A stretch of 64,000 nt of DNA from Notamacropus eugenii (taxonomy: Eukaryota; Chordata; Mammalia; Diprotodontia; Macropodidae): contig NC_092878.1 of assembly GCF_028372415.1 (NCBI RefSeq), positions 26,952,903 to 27,016,902 of the forward strand, read 5' to 3'. Positions 42,561 to 53,581 of this stretch are shown piece by piece. The notes under the pieces are model-generated. The model had not been told where the DNA came from. It searched no databases and was given only the letters and a program-made list of their open reading frames with translations. Each line of letters begins with the position of its first letter. Position 1 is the stretch's first letter. A program made the position numbers and the translations under genes.

Positions 42561-43135
42561 CATTAGTCTAGGGGAGGTAATTTGTAGTTTCAGTCCCCTA
42601 ATGGGGAAGAAGTACCTCAAGCTATATATCCAATGCTTGACTCCCTTCCCCAAACGTTGGTTCCATAATGAACATACATAGCAAATAACAGATCCATTTA
42701 TCCAAGCAAATGGAAATGAAAGAAAGTATACAGATGAGAATATACCAGAAAATACAGAGTGAACTCTAGGAGAGAGATAACTCAACCAAGAGGTCAGCCA
42801 AAGGGGGAATTCCCCGATATCTCTCACACAGTAGCAAGCTAGAGATAGCGAAATGATGGTGGTTCCAGCTCCTTTCTGTGACAGCTTCTTCAAAGAGTCT
42901 ATCTTTCCCTTCAGAGACCTGATGAGAATATGAAGCCATGTGTCTTCTCTCAAAGTTGGAAGCCAAAAGACCAGGATCTTTCTTCTCCTAAGCTCTCACA
43001 AACTACTCCTCCCACAGACACAAACATTCAGTAATCAATCTCCACCAACAAGGAGAGTATTATGCAAATGGAATTAAACCAATGGATTATATTCTATATG
43101 GTCCCTAAGGTCCCTAACAGCTTTAAAATCTAAGA
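42561..43135. other. no feature recognised
   Basis: A unique-looking stretch. The open frame on the minus strand (42558-42953, 131 codons) resembles nothing I know and is probably chance. Confidence 0.4.
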
Positions 43136-43139
43136 TCCT

Positions 43140-43390
43140 GAGAGACTAGCTAGCTTAATGGGCAGGGGTCTAGCCTTGGAATCAGGAAGGCTTGGATTCA
43201 AATCTTGCCCTTGATACTTAAAAGTTGTGTGACCTAGGGTGAATCATTTAATGTCTCAGAGCCCTTGTTTCCTCACCCATAAAATGAAGAGGATAATTAA
43301 TACCTGGAGTATTGAATGAGGTAACGTAGTGTTTGGCAAATTTTTAAATGTTGTGTGAATATCAGTTACTATTATTCTTATTTGCATGTG
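43140..43390 (+). repeat. MIR-like SINE
   Basis: 'ctagccttggaatcaggaag', 'gttgtgtgacctagggtgaa' and 'tcctcacccataaaatgaag' followed by a 'ttactattattctt' tail. Confidence 0.7.
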
Positions 43391-43939
43391 TATGGTGCTG
43401 GAATGTAGCCCTGCTCTACTTAAATGTACTTCAACTTGAAATTTATGATCAATACAGAATTTATTGAATTTTTTCTGCACTTGGAAGTTTAACTGGCAAC
43501 CATTTAATGAATTAATGTCATAGATCTGAGCTGAGCACTATGCCAGTCACGATCTAATCCAGTCTACAGCTTGAAACTGACCAAAATGGAACCCTGGGAG
43601 TCACGTGGTTGAAAAATATAATGAATTTCCATTTGAGTAGTTATTGGCTCCATATAACTCTCTAAGTGAGCAAAGCCTATGCATGCTTTCTGATTTGAGG
43701 GTTTGGTATTGCTCTGCTCTGGTTTTTATTCTGCCGCCATGTTTCAGCGATAATATGTACCATCAGTAAGATTTAAAGCATTTTAAAATATCAGTATGGC
43801 AAAAGACAAGCTACTTAGCTTTCTCCCTTCTATTTTTGAGAATGTTGGACTTGAAAAACTTTACAGAAAAACAAATAATGCTTTTTTCCCAACCAGGAAA
43901 ACTTTGGCATGGAGCCCACACGCTATAGTAGAAATACTC

Positions 43940-44165
43940 CTTTGTTTTCCTTGTTCTCTTACTGGTCTCCTCAGTTTCATTTGCTGGATCGTTATTCATC
44001 TTCCATACCATTATCATGAATTTTCCCTCAAGATTGTATCCTCAGCCATCTGCTACTCTCTTTCTACACACTCTTTTGGAAATCTCACCACTTTCCATGG
44101 GTTAAAAAGCCATCTTTACATATATGAATGGAAGACTCCCTAAATCTATGTGACACTAGCCTCCA
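43940..44165 (+). mobile_element. L2 LINE reverse transcriptase fragment
   Basis: Translation of about 44050-44150 reads STHSFGNLTTFHGLKSHLYI, equivalent to the L2 RT segment SLGDLIHSHGFNYHLYADD just before the catalytic pair. The YADD motif itself is lost. This explains the 115-codon frame at 43796-44143. Confidence 0.6.
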
Positions 44166-44268
44166 CATGAAGTCTTTTGGTTGTATGACTGAAGTGATGC
44201 CTCCTTTAAGCCTACAGAAAAATAGCATGTCACTGTATTAATTATCCAGCAAGGGAGTGCAATATCGT

Positions 44269-44281
44269 CCACCAGGGGGCA
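44269..44281 (+). promoter_or_regulatory. CTCF-like core motif 1
   Basis: ccaccagggggca is an exact match to the CTCF core CCACNAGGGGGCR. Confidence 0.7.
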
Positions 44282-44373
44282 TTCTACTTGAGTTACCAGC
44301 CCAGACTTGTAAGTTACTTTCCCCAGGCAATAACAGGGATAGCCCTTTCGTAAGAGGCCATAGCATTTCCTGC

Positions 44374-44391
44374 TGGCCAGCAGAGGGTGCT
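44374..44391 (+). promoter_or_regulatory. CTCF-like core motif 2
   Basis: tggccagcagagggtgct matches TGGCCAGCAGAGGGCGCT, the common CCAGCAG variant, with one change. It has the same orientation as motif 1, 105 bp away, in non-repeat DNA. Confidence 0.72.
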
Positions 44392-44438
44392 CAGTCTGTA
44401 AAAACCTAGGATATTCCACCACTACCAAACCCATTTGG

Positions 44439-44442
<4 letters not shown>

Positions 44443-44470
<28 letters not shown>
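44443..44470. repeat. (GA)n microsatellite
   Basis: A clean run of about 14 GA units. Confidence 0.9.
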
Positions 44471-44472
<2 letters not shown>

Positions 44473-44574
44473 AAACAACTTGGATTAACTTCTCAAAGAC
44501 CAGGTCAGGACTTAATCTAGGGAATGACATATGTATTGGTGAAAACAAACAAACAAACAACTTTGCTCTCCACT

Positions 44575-44845
44575 CCAGTAAGAATAATGGCTGTCATTTA
44601 CACAGTACTTCAAGATTTACAAAGTACTTTACAAATTTTATTTCATTTTATCTTCACAATAACCCTGGGAAGTAGGAGCTACTATTATTCCCATTTTTCA
44701 GATGGATAAATAGACAAATAGGGGTTAAATCACTTGCCCATGGTCACATAGTTAGTAAGTGACTAAGTTCACATTTGAACTCAGGTCTTCCTGATCCCAA
44801 GTCCAGCCCTCTATCCACTATACCACCTAGCTATCTCTAAAATTG
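44575..44845 (-). repeat. MIR/CORE SINE, reverse
   Basis: 'acaaagtactttacaaattt', 'tattcccatttttcagatgg', 'aactcaggtcttcctgatcc' and 'atccactataccacctagct' form a near-complete reversed copy. Confidence 0.75.
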
Positions 44846-45169
44846 TTAAAATCTGAAATTTTCTGTCTATATAGCTCATTCCTTGACTATATAGCTATAT
44901 AGTCCCCATTCCACTTACGGAATCCTCTTTTTCAATTCATGTTCTTTTGCATTCATAGATTCAAAGACTTAGCAGGTTGTGAGCAAACAGTTTATTGTAT
45001 GCAGAAAAAAATGAAAAAAGGAACTTAGATCAGACACTATTTATGGAGGCATTCATTCTCTACTAGCTCCCATTCTAATTGTCCTCAAAGATCTACAAGT
45101 GTAGCTGGAGAGAATCCTGACTATAGACATCCTTGGGTCACAAAAGAATAAAGGATAAAATTTAATATT

Positions 45170-45545
45170 AGTTGATTAAACTGAATGTGGAGTCAAAAGT
45201 CCTAGATTTAGATCCTGACTCTATAACTCACTACTTAGGAGACTTTAGGCAACTCACTTTTCTTCTCTGGCCATTAGTTCTGTTTGTTTGTTTTTTATCT
45301 ATAAAATAAAGGAGTTGGATTTGATAAGCTCTAAGAGCTACTAGGGTCCCATAGTGGATAGAGCACTGACTTCAAATCTGGCCTCACACACTTACTAGCT
45401 ATGTGACCCTAGGCAATTCACTCAACCCTGCTTGCCTCAGTTTCTTCATCTATAAAATGAACTGGAGAAGGAAATGGCAAACCACTCAGTATCTTTGCCA
45501 AGAAAACTCTAAATGGGATCATATAGAGTTGGGCATGACTGAAAA
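45170..45545 (+). repeat. MIR followed by tRNA-SINE with BovB/RTE-like tail
   Basis: 45170-45335 is MIR ('aatgtggagtcaaaagtcct'). 45350-45545 is a SINE lacking the first head bases ('tcccatagtggatagagcac', 'gagaaggaaatggcaaacca', 'gggcatgactgaaaaaaact'). Confidence 0.78.
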
Positions 45546-45964
45546 AAACTGTCCTTTCAATGGTCTCTGCAGCTACATCTACCAATAGGGAAAACAGGAA
45601 GAGGCAAGAGACAGAAAATGACCAGAATTTCTCTCCACTCCCCAACGACACTCACCAGGAAGATAATAAACAAACAGAAGCAATTTTAACCCAAGCCCAG
45701 GGATTCATGGGTACAATCTTACCCTACAACTCCACCCTTTGGTAATCAACCCCACTTGCTTTGCTCTGCTGAGTATATAGAGGGATGAGACAGTACAAAG
45801 TACAGAAAAACATGGGCAGAATTACAAGCAAGAGGTTGTGACAAGGGTAAGGAGGAAATTCATCTCTTCTGCCCCTTTTCCCATCCTCCCTCTCTTGTTT
45901 CCTCTACGCCTACACATTGCCTATTTCCAAAAACAGAAGAGGGCAGCCACTAAGCAAAGGCAGG

Positions 45965-46105
45965 GTTTGAAGTCAGAGGACACAGGATTAAATCCTGATT
46001 CTTCTATTTTCTACCTGTGGAGTAAGTCATTTAATCTGTTTGAGCCTCAGTTTCCTGACCTGCAAAATGAAGGGATTAGGCTAGTTGATCTCTAAGGTCA
46101 TGTAA
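45965..46105 (+). repeat. MIR-like SINE
   Basis: 'gtttgaagtcagaggacaca', 'cagtttcctgacctgcaaaa' and 'ttgatctctaaggtcatgta' in order; a TA/TG-rich microsatellite follows (46108-46150). Confidence 0.65.
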
Positions 46106-46384
46106 TACATGCATGTGTATATACATATATGTATATGTATGTATATATTCATTCGTTGTTCCTTTTCTTTTGTGCTCCTACAGGTTAATATACAGTATGT
46201 CCAATGGTGGCTGTCCAATGAACTCAGAAGGTTCTGCCACCACAGGTTGGACACAGTCAGTATGAATATTTGGGAAGGAGATGTCTCTAAATTTGCATAT
46301 CTCATATATATAATCCCATTTAAAAAATGAGTCCCCAGAACACATGGCTTGATGGAGGAATAGGAGAAGACACTTCCACCCTAC

Positions 46385-46658
46385 CCATTTAAAGAGGCAG
46401 GGATGTGCTGGTAAAAGTTTAACCACTAGCTCTCAGTGAGGGGGGGGGATGTAACACCCACATACACACATATTTTTTAATCTATTTTTTCTCCATCATT
46501 TTCTGAAGTCTAGAAAATCGACAAAACTGTAAATCAAGCTCTAAGCTGTAGGCTTGCCAATTTCCAAGGTATAGATGTTCACCCGAAAATTTAGCTCATT
46601 TGAGCTGGTTCAAGCTGACTCCACTCTACCCTCGAGTGGGATGTTCGCAACTCATGTG
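46385..46658 (+). repeat. unnamed repeat, copy B
   Basis: 'gcagggatgtgctggtaaaa', 'gtttaaccactagctctcag', then 'ctgaagtctagaaaatcgac' and 'actgtaaatcaagctctaag' align with copies A and C. It runs at least to the L1 target site at 46659. Confidence 0.6.
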
Positions 46659-46674
46659 CATTGTATTTATTTTC

Positions 46675-47263
46675 TTTTTTTAAATTATCATATTTGTTTT
46701 CAGTTTTCTACAAACACTTCCATGTATCTTAGATTTTTCCCCTCCTTCCCCCTCTCGTCCCCATCCTTCCCCCCTCCCTCCCTGAGAAGGCATGCAATCT
46801 TATATAGGTTCTACACATAAATTCTTTAAATACATTTTCACCTTAGTCATGCTACATAGAAGAATTAAAATGAATGGGAGAAATCATAAAAGAAACCAAA
46901 ACATAATACAAAAAAATGATCTGCTTCATTCTGCAATCTAATTCCATAGTTCTTTCTCTGGATGTGGAAGGCATTTTGCCTCGAGAGTCTATTGGAAATG
47001 TTTTAGGTCCTTGCATTGCTGTGAAGGGCTACGTCTACCAGAAAAATTCCTCTCACACTGTGGTTGTTGCTGTGTATGAAGTTCTTCTGGTTCTGCTCCT
47101 TCCACCCAGCATCAGTTCATATAAGTCTTTCCAGGACTCTCTGAAGTCTTCCTATTCATCATTTCTTATAGCACAATAGTGTTCCATTACATTCATATAG
47201 CACAACCTGTTCAGGCATTCCCCAACTGATGGATTTTCAGTTCTTGGCCACCACAAAGAGAGC
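46675..47263 (-). mobile_element. L1 3' end, reverse, with a perfect 16-bp target duplication
   Basis: Reversed L1 3'UTR and last ORF2 codons: 'ttccatagttctttctctgg', 'tgaagttcttctggttctgc', 'ttagcacaatagtg'-like text and 'cattccccaactgatggatt'. cattgtatttattttc flanks it at 46659-46674 and 47264-47279 with no mismatch. It is 589 bp and 5'-truncated. The exact duplication marks it as one of the younger insertions in the window. Confidence 0.9.
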
Positions 47264-47279
47264 CATTGTATTTATTTTC

Positions 47280-49555
47280 AAACTTTTTTTAATGTATTGA
47301 TCAATTAATCTGATTTACTATTTGTTATAGGAGATGGCTTTCTTGGAGAGAGAAAGTGAAGGATACTGGGAAATACTAAGGTGAGGTAAAAATAACAAAA
47401 GACATCAAGAAAAACAATTTTTAAAAAATGAGTCCCCATATATAAACAACAGGGCATTGGTTAGGTACCCTTCTCTAGAAAAGAAGTGATATGTGTATGC
47501 CCCAGGTACAGGAAATTCCCTACCTGTATATTGAGGCAGAATGACCTGTCCCTATCCCCGCTTCCCTCATCTCCTTCCTTGGTCCATTTTCCTCCCATCT
47601 TAGCCTAGGATTTAAAATGTAAAACCATTCACATATAAAGTTTCCTAATTTATCACAAAATTGGCCCATTGTATCCCCATCCAAAACTCCTGGAAAATCT
47701 CCAAAAATAGCTCATGTCTTGTTTCCCATTAAGATTCTTATCAACTTCCAATTCTGGTTCTATGTGACTCAAAAGGAAAACACACTCCCAATCTAGATGA
47801 GTGTAGTTACTGTATAAAATTGAACTAAATGGATATAGTTTTAAAATTCAGCTCAAAAACCAGAGCAATGGAAACATTCATGACATTATGTGGGCAAATA
47901 ATTCTGAAAGTCTTAAAAACTGATGAATGCAATAAACATCCATGACTCCATGATGTAGCATGCCACCCACCCCCTGACAGAGAGGTGATGGCCTCCCGGT
48001 TCAGAATGAGGCATACCTTTTTATGTGACCAGCATGGGAATTTGTTTTGCTTGACTGTGTATTTCTTCATATTTCTGGTTTTGTCTTTCCATTGGTGAGG
48101 TAATAAGTGTAAATACATAGAAATAATATAGAATAAAATATAGAAATAAATAGAAAATAAAGGTTTGCTAATTCAAAAACAAAAGACTCGAAGATCACAC
48201 AAAAGGGACCGCTATCTTCATTACCAATGACAGGCGCTGTCTCCATAAAACTTTCAATTTATAATTTCTCCACCCTTTACCAGTCTGAAATGTCTGCAAT
48301 CTTGGGAGCCCAACTGCTTTCCTTAAGTAACCACTTGTATACCTGGCAGATAAGTCTCTAGGAAAAAGGAAATGAATTGGTCTAAGGTCTCCCAAACTTA
48401 CAAAGTAAGCCCCTGTTGTAGAACAGGCTGTTTTCTATCCAGGCAACATACATAAGCTGCTAACTCTGACTGAGGGATGGCCATCGGTATTCTAGGCAGT
48501 TCCACTTCCAGCTACTCGCCTTTTTGGTCTCCAGAATGTGCCAGTGCGTGAGGAAACAGAGGATTGCAAAGAAAAGACCACCTTACTATAGAAACCAAGA
48601 AACTAAGGCCTTGAGCTATAGTTAAATTTTATTTAGTAGATTGTATTTAGTTAAACTCCATTTAGTAAATTGTTAGTGGGTGGAGTGAGCAAGAGCCTGG
48701 GGAATACTGGAGTCAACCTTTACAATTGAGGATCTGAGTGTTAAATTTTCAGTGTAAGCACTTATACTTTGGAAACAGGCAAACAGAATGAGGCAAGTCC
48801 TACAAATCAGTCTGAGATATTGTTTTATTGATTGTCCAGACTTAAGAAAGTGATGAAGAAAATGTTAATAATACAGATTAAACATCAAAGTATGACCTCT
48901 GTAGATTTTTTTTGTTGGAGAGCCAGTTGTTAAACATTTGTTACCACACCTCTGGAAAGAGTCCAGTAAACAAGAATCATAAGCTGTTTGTTCTGAGGAT
49001 GAAAAAACAAGGAAAAAATGCTATTTATTTAGAATTTTTTCGAATTTATGAAGATGCCGCATCCAAAAATCCTTTAGATTCTACCTTATCTCCTATCTTG
49101 TTTGTACTTTGAGCTTGCTTTCTCAAGATAAACAATTCTATCTTAGTTTATAACCTTTTACATGCAAACCAGAAATAACATTACTCTTAAAAATGTATCG
49201 GAGCTACTAGGTCACGACTACTCAGAATTCGCTTTGACAGCAGAGTCTGAGAAAGCACTCTCTTGGCGATTGCATAAAATATAATCATAAAAGTGACCTT
49301 AATAGACTTCATCTTAAACACAGCGTAGAGGCTTGTTTTTCTTCTGTACTTCCTGGGTAAGTGTTGCTTTTTATTCTCTACCTAACAAACCATGATCTAC
49401 CACTAGTTTTCTAGTTTTCATGTCCCCCTTCATATGTTTTCTTTTTCTGTTGTTTATTTCGTTAATTTTTATATTCAGTTACAAATTCTATCCCTTCTTC
49501 CCTCCCTCTTCCACTCATCAAGAAGGCAAGAAATATAATACTCATTCTATATCTT
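47280..49555. other. no gene recognised
   Basis: About 2.3 kb without recognisable exons. Part of it (48830-49380) has an irregular texture that could be old mobile DNA, but I cannot assign a family. Confidence 0.35.
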
Positions 49556-49559
49556 CATA

Positions 49560-49840
49560 TCCTTTCCCTTCCAGCTAAATTTACTTAGATTCTGTTCATC
49601 CATCCATGATGCTTCATTTGCCACCTCTACTATGCAGAGGTATTTCCCCGGGTCTACAATGTGCTCTCCTCACCTCTTCTTTGTGGAAGACCTACCTTCC
49701 TTCAAAGCGCGTTTCAGGCATAAACCCCTTCAAGAGCCATTGTCTGTTATCCCCCAATAGGTAGTGCTCTCTTTCTCCTGAAATGCCTTTTTCTACTCTG
49801 CATATATATTCTTTTGACTCATTTTATTGTACAAGCAACA
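49560..49840 (+). repeat. L2 3' region
   Basis: 'gtgctctcctcacctcttct', 'ttcaaagcgcgtttcaggca' and 'ttctcctgaaatgccttttt' fit the sense L2 3' end. Confidence 0.5.
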
Positions 49841-49889
49841 AAATTGATCCCAAGGAGCAGGCACTCTGGTTTTGTCTGGATGGAAGTAC

Positions 49890-50300
49890 TATATGTATTA
49901 CTCTCTTACTTAGGGACTAGCCAACTCTTGATTAGTCCCTTGGTTGCCAAGACTGGGAGCTAACATTGAAAATGATTGGTGACTGAGCCAGGAAGAGCTA
50001 TAGGAGACTATAAAAGCCATAGAAAGGCTCCACCCCTCAGAGTTCTGCAAGTTCTCCACAGGCCTTCTACTGAGCAGTGGGGGCTCCATGCATATGGCCA
50101 TGAGAACATGTGTTTGCCTAAGTGAGCCAAAAACTGAACTTTAAGTCCTTGGCTACCTCTTCAGCTTTCTCTTTCCTTCCCTGAGCTCAGATTCCTGAAT
50201 AGTTGCCCTTGAAGACTGGGGTTTTCCAGTCTTGGCAACTATCACGTGGGTTCAAAATTCCCAGAGTGAGTGCACACTACCCAGTGGGAGGTGCTTCTTG
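49890..50300 (+). mobile_element. possible solo LTR fossil (family unknown)
   Basis: A TATA box-like tataaaag (50010-50017) sits downstream of a tandem 'tgattagtccc/tgattggtgac' area and upstream of a pyrimidine-rich stretch, a layout like U3-R-U5 of an LTR. No paired LTR or internal coding sequence was seen, so at most this is an isolated, old fragment. It could equally be an unrecognised host promoter. Confidence 0.2.
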
Positions 50301-50859
50301 TAATCACTTCTCAAAGGGGGTAATTATCAAAGAGACTAAAGGACTATATTTGGCTGGCCAGAAACTGGGGACTTGTTGAGTTTCTCATACAGAATTAGAG
50401 CCAAGGTTTATATACATACCTGTGTATATACATATTCTATACTATATATACACACATACATGTAAAAACTCTCTATTCAGCGGTCCTAAAATTGTCTTTA
50501 CCTCCCAAGACAGTATAATAGCTTTGATGCATTATTGTTTTATGTTTTTAAGTGTTTGTTAATGTGTACTTTGTATTTTGGAGATTTAGAGGAGATAAAA
50601 TATACCTGATCTATGCCCAATATCTACTTTGTACATTGGGTATCTTTCCCAAAAGAAACCCTGTTAGTCCCTTTTAGAGGAGAGCCATACTCAGGCTTTG
50701 TTGTAAAGATTTTCTGGAACTCCAAGGTGAGGGCAAAATGAGTTACAAAATTTAAGAAAGATCTTTTCCCTTCTCTTTGGGGTCAGTTCTCCGAGCATTG
50801 AACTTGAGACAAGTGACTCTTGAGCAGGAGCTCCTTGTGGTGTCCCCTGGATGATGGTA

Positions 50860-50955
50860 ATAGACCTGTTTGAGCCCACTCCCACTCCCTCTTCCTGAGG
50901 GCAAGGATCATTTCTTTGTATCTCAGGGACTAGCACAGTATTTTACATGTAGCCA
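50860..50955 (+). repeat. L2 3' end
   Basis: 'cctgagggcaaggatcattt' and 'gactagcacagtattttaca' mark the terminal L2 blocks. Confidence 0.5.
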
Positions 50956-51139
50956 CCTCATAGATATAGCCTCTGCTCCTGGAGCTCCTCTGATTGGACA
51001 GCTCCTCCCAAAAACCTCCATTTAAAGAGGTCACCCAGGCCAGCCATCTTTTCATTTCCCACAGTCTGCATTCCTATGGACTTCTCTATCGTGCCACTGG
51101 ATACCCTGCCCTGCCCACTGTTTTTCAGTCTCCTATTAT

Positions 51140-51141
51140 AT

Positions 51142-51221
<80 letters not shown>

Positions 51222-51337
51222 TCCCTGTCTCTCTGTCTCTCTCTGTCTCTCTGTCTCTCTCTGTCTCTCTCTCTCCCTGTCTCTCTCCCTGTCTCTCTCT
51301 CTGTCTCTCTTTCTGTCTCTGTCTCTGTCTCTCTCTC
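51140..51337. repeat. (TC)n / (TCTCTG)n compound microsatellite
   Basis: A pure TC run (about 51142-51208) passes into a mixture of TCTCTG and TCTCCC units over about 130 bp. The open frames on both strands are low-complexity artefacts. Confidence 0.96.
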
Positions 51338-51440
51338 AGGCAATTAGCGTTAAGTGACTTGCCCAGGGTCACACAGTTAGAACTCAGGTCCTTCTGACTC
51401 TAGGGCTGGTGCATTATCTACTGTGCCACCTAGTCAGCAC
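51338..51440 (-). repeat. tRNA-derived SINE, reverse
   Basis: 'gttaagtgacttgcccaggg', 'actctagggctggtgcatta' and 'ctgtgccacctagtcagc'. The TC microsatellite is attached to its tail side and may have grown from it. Confidence 0.85.
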
Positions 51441-51469
51441 CAGCCAGGTGCTTATTGAATTAGATTGAA

Positions 51470-51880
51470 TTACGCAGCATTACTTGGTAGACCTGCTGCC
51501 AAATGCCTTTCCTCATGGTGGTTGACCATCCTCTCTTTCACACAGTTTTCCCTGGCCAAACCCTTGGTAAAAGTACTCTCTTTTCAAATTTCTCACAGCC
51601 CCCTTCATGCTTCTCTTTTGTATCATGCTTATTTGTCTGACCAAGCACAGTTGGACACACTGTACTTGACTCTAGCATAGGGATGTCATTTTGGTCCTCT
51701 TAGACAACAAAAGACAACAACCAATCAACCATTTTTACACAAGTCCTATTTCTGCCCCCAGCCCAATAAATTGTAAATTCCTTGAGTGCAAAACAATACC
51801 ACTTGTCAGCTTTACATCCAGTGCCCAGCGTAAAGCCTTAAACACAGTAGGGGATGAATAAAGGTTTGGTAAATTGAATT
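51470..51880 (+). repeat. L2 3' fragments
   Basis: 51470-51680 is weak L2-like text; 51740-51880 is the L2 terminus ('gcccaataaattgtaaattc', 'gtgcccagcgtaaagcctta', 'agtaggggatgaataaaggt'). Confidence 0.55.
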
Positions 51881-52124
51881 TGTCCAGTTGAATTAGTTTC
51901 TGACCTTGGGGAGAAAGAATTACCTTAGTTCTAAAAGTCTTGCTAATTCTAAGTCAAAATGCATTCTGACTCTTCAGGGTAGGGCTAGCTGCTGCCAAAA
52001 AGTGATAATCTTTTCTTAATCCTTTCCCCATTCTCAGATCCCTTTGCCCTCTTTAAACACGCTCTTCATTGGCTTAGCCCACTAATCTAAAGGAATTCTT
52101 ACTAAGGTCCCCAAATAAGGGACC

Positions 52125-52440
52125 CAGACAGGTGTGTGTAACAGATGTAAAGCACCTTGCTGGCCTGAAAGTACTATATAGATGCCTAACTATTATTACT
52201 GTTAGCTTACGATCACCAATGGCTTCATTCCTTGAATTTTCTACTGAACTCCTGCTGAGCTCAAACAATGTTCATAGAGCGATACAGGGGCATGCTCATA
52301 AATGTTTAACAGAATTGGGGAGAGGAGTATATACACATACACTTTTAAGTTTGGTCTACATTATGAATACTTTCTAAAGTCTAGACAATCAGCAAAGCAG
52401 TAAATCAAGCCCTAATTTGTAGAGAATGCTCATTAGGGAA
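52125..52440 (+). repeat. unnamed repeat, copy C
   Basis: 'tctactgaactcctgctgag', 'gatacaggggcatgctcata', 'aatgtttaaca', then 'tttctaaagtctagacaatc' and 'gcagtaaatcaagccctaat' align with A and B. Its 5' part (52125-52200) resembles a MIR tail. Confidence 0.6.
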
Positions 52441-52784
52441 CTGTTAGCTGGCCCAAACCAGCAGAGGGATATTTGCATTTTTTAAAGATTCAGAACCAAT
52501 GAATAAATGTCTAAAGGGTGGATTTTAGGCATTGTGACATCTGGATATGAGACATATTTTAAGGCTGAGGGTCTTCTTAGCCCTTCTGGCCTATAAGCTG
52601 TAATGCTGACATTTTCTGGGCTTCTTCCTCTTCTCTTTCCTCCTTGGAGACAGGGGAATATCAGAGATAATCACCAAAATAGATTTAGGATTCTCTTCTT
52701 AGTTTATTTCCTATTTCCTTGGAAGGAGAGAAGTTAGTTCTAATGAAGGGAATGAACCATAAAAATTAATGTATCTGTATTGAC

Positions 52785-53035
52785 ATGGCATCATGGATCA
52801 AGCGCTAGACTTGTAGTCAGTAAGACCTGAGTTCAAAATACATCCCTGACATTAGCTCTGTGACTTACCCAGGGTAAGTCACTTACATTCTCTGAGTCTG
52901 AATTTCCTCATCTATAAAATGGAGGTGATGTCCATAGCATCTATTTCACAGAACTGTTAAGAGGCTGAAATGAAAAGATGCATATAAAGTACCTGACAAA
53001 CTTTAAAATTACAAAAGATATCAGTTGTTATTATT
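52785..53035 (+). repeat. MIR-like SINE
   Basis: 'gacttgtagtcagtaagacc', 'gtgacttacccagggtaagt', 'ttcctcatctataaaatgga' and a 'gttgttattattac' tail; nearly full length. Confidence 0.78.
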
Positions 53036-53094
53036 ACATACTTCCTGATAGGTGAAATCCAAGACAAACAGGATGGTCTTGCAAATAACATTCA

Positions 53095-53475
53095 TAATTT
53101 ATTATAGGAGCAGAACTGGGAGAATATTGTATACAGTAACAGCAACATTGTAACAAAGATCAACTGTGAAAGACTTGGCTACTCTCATCAAGACGATGAT
53201 TGAAGACAATTCCAAAGGACTCATGATGAAAAATGTTATCTGCTTCCAGAGAGACAACTGATCAACTCTGAGTGCAGACTGAAGATTACATTTTCCACAT
53301 TCTTTATTTTTCTTGCTTTTTTTGGGTGACATGGCTAATAGGGAAATATGTTTTGCACGATTTCATGTACGTAATTGATATCATGTTGCCTTCTCAATGA
53401 GGAGGCGAGAGGTGGGAAGGAGGGACTCAAAATTTAAAAAAAACCAACTAATATTTAAGTAATAAAATATCATTA
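53095..53475 (+). mobile_element. L1 3' end, older subfamily
   Basis: 'gtatacagtaacagcaacat', 'gacaattccaaaggactcat', 'gatgaaaaatgttatctgct' and 'ggagggactcaaaatttaaa'. It is more diverged than L1 B. Confidence 0.75.
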
Positions 53476-53581
53476 TTAATGTATAGCAGGGCAAATGGCC
53501 CCAGTCAAGAAAAGGAAAGTGAAAATAACTGTGGTTTGCTTCTTTTTCCACAGGCTTTTTAAGCCAACGTGCAATCTAAAG

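Noticed and set aside
42558-42953. 131-codon minus-strand frame
   Set aside because: No known motif and no splice or promoter support.
51076-51397. Several Ser/Leu or Glu/Arg frames
   Set aside because: They come from the TC microsatellite and its SINE neighbour.
52460-52475. CTCF-like ccagcagagggat
   Set aside because: It lacks the 3' GC(G/A) part of the core and flanking matches, and is much weaker than the pair at 44269 and 44374.
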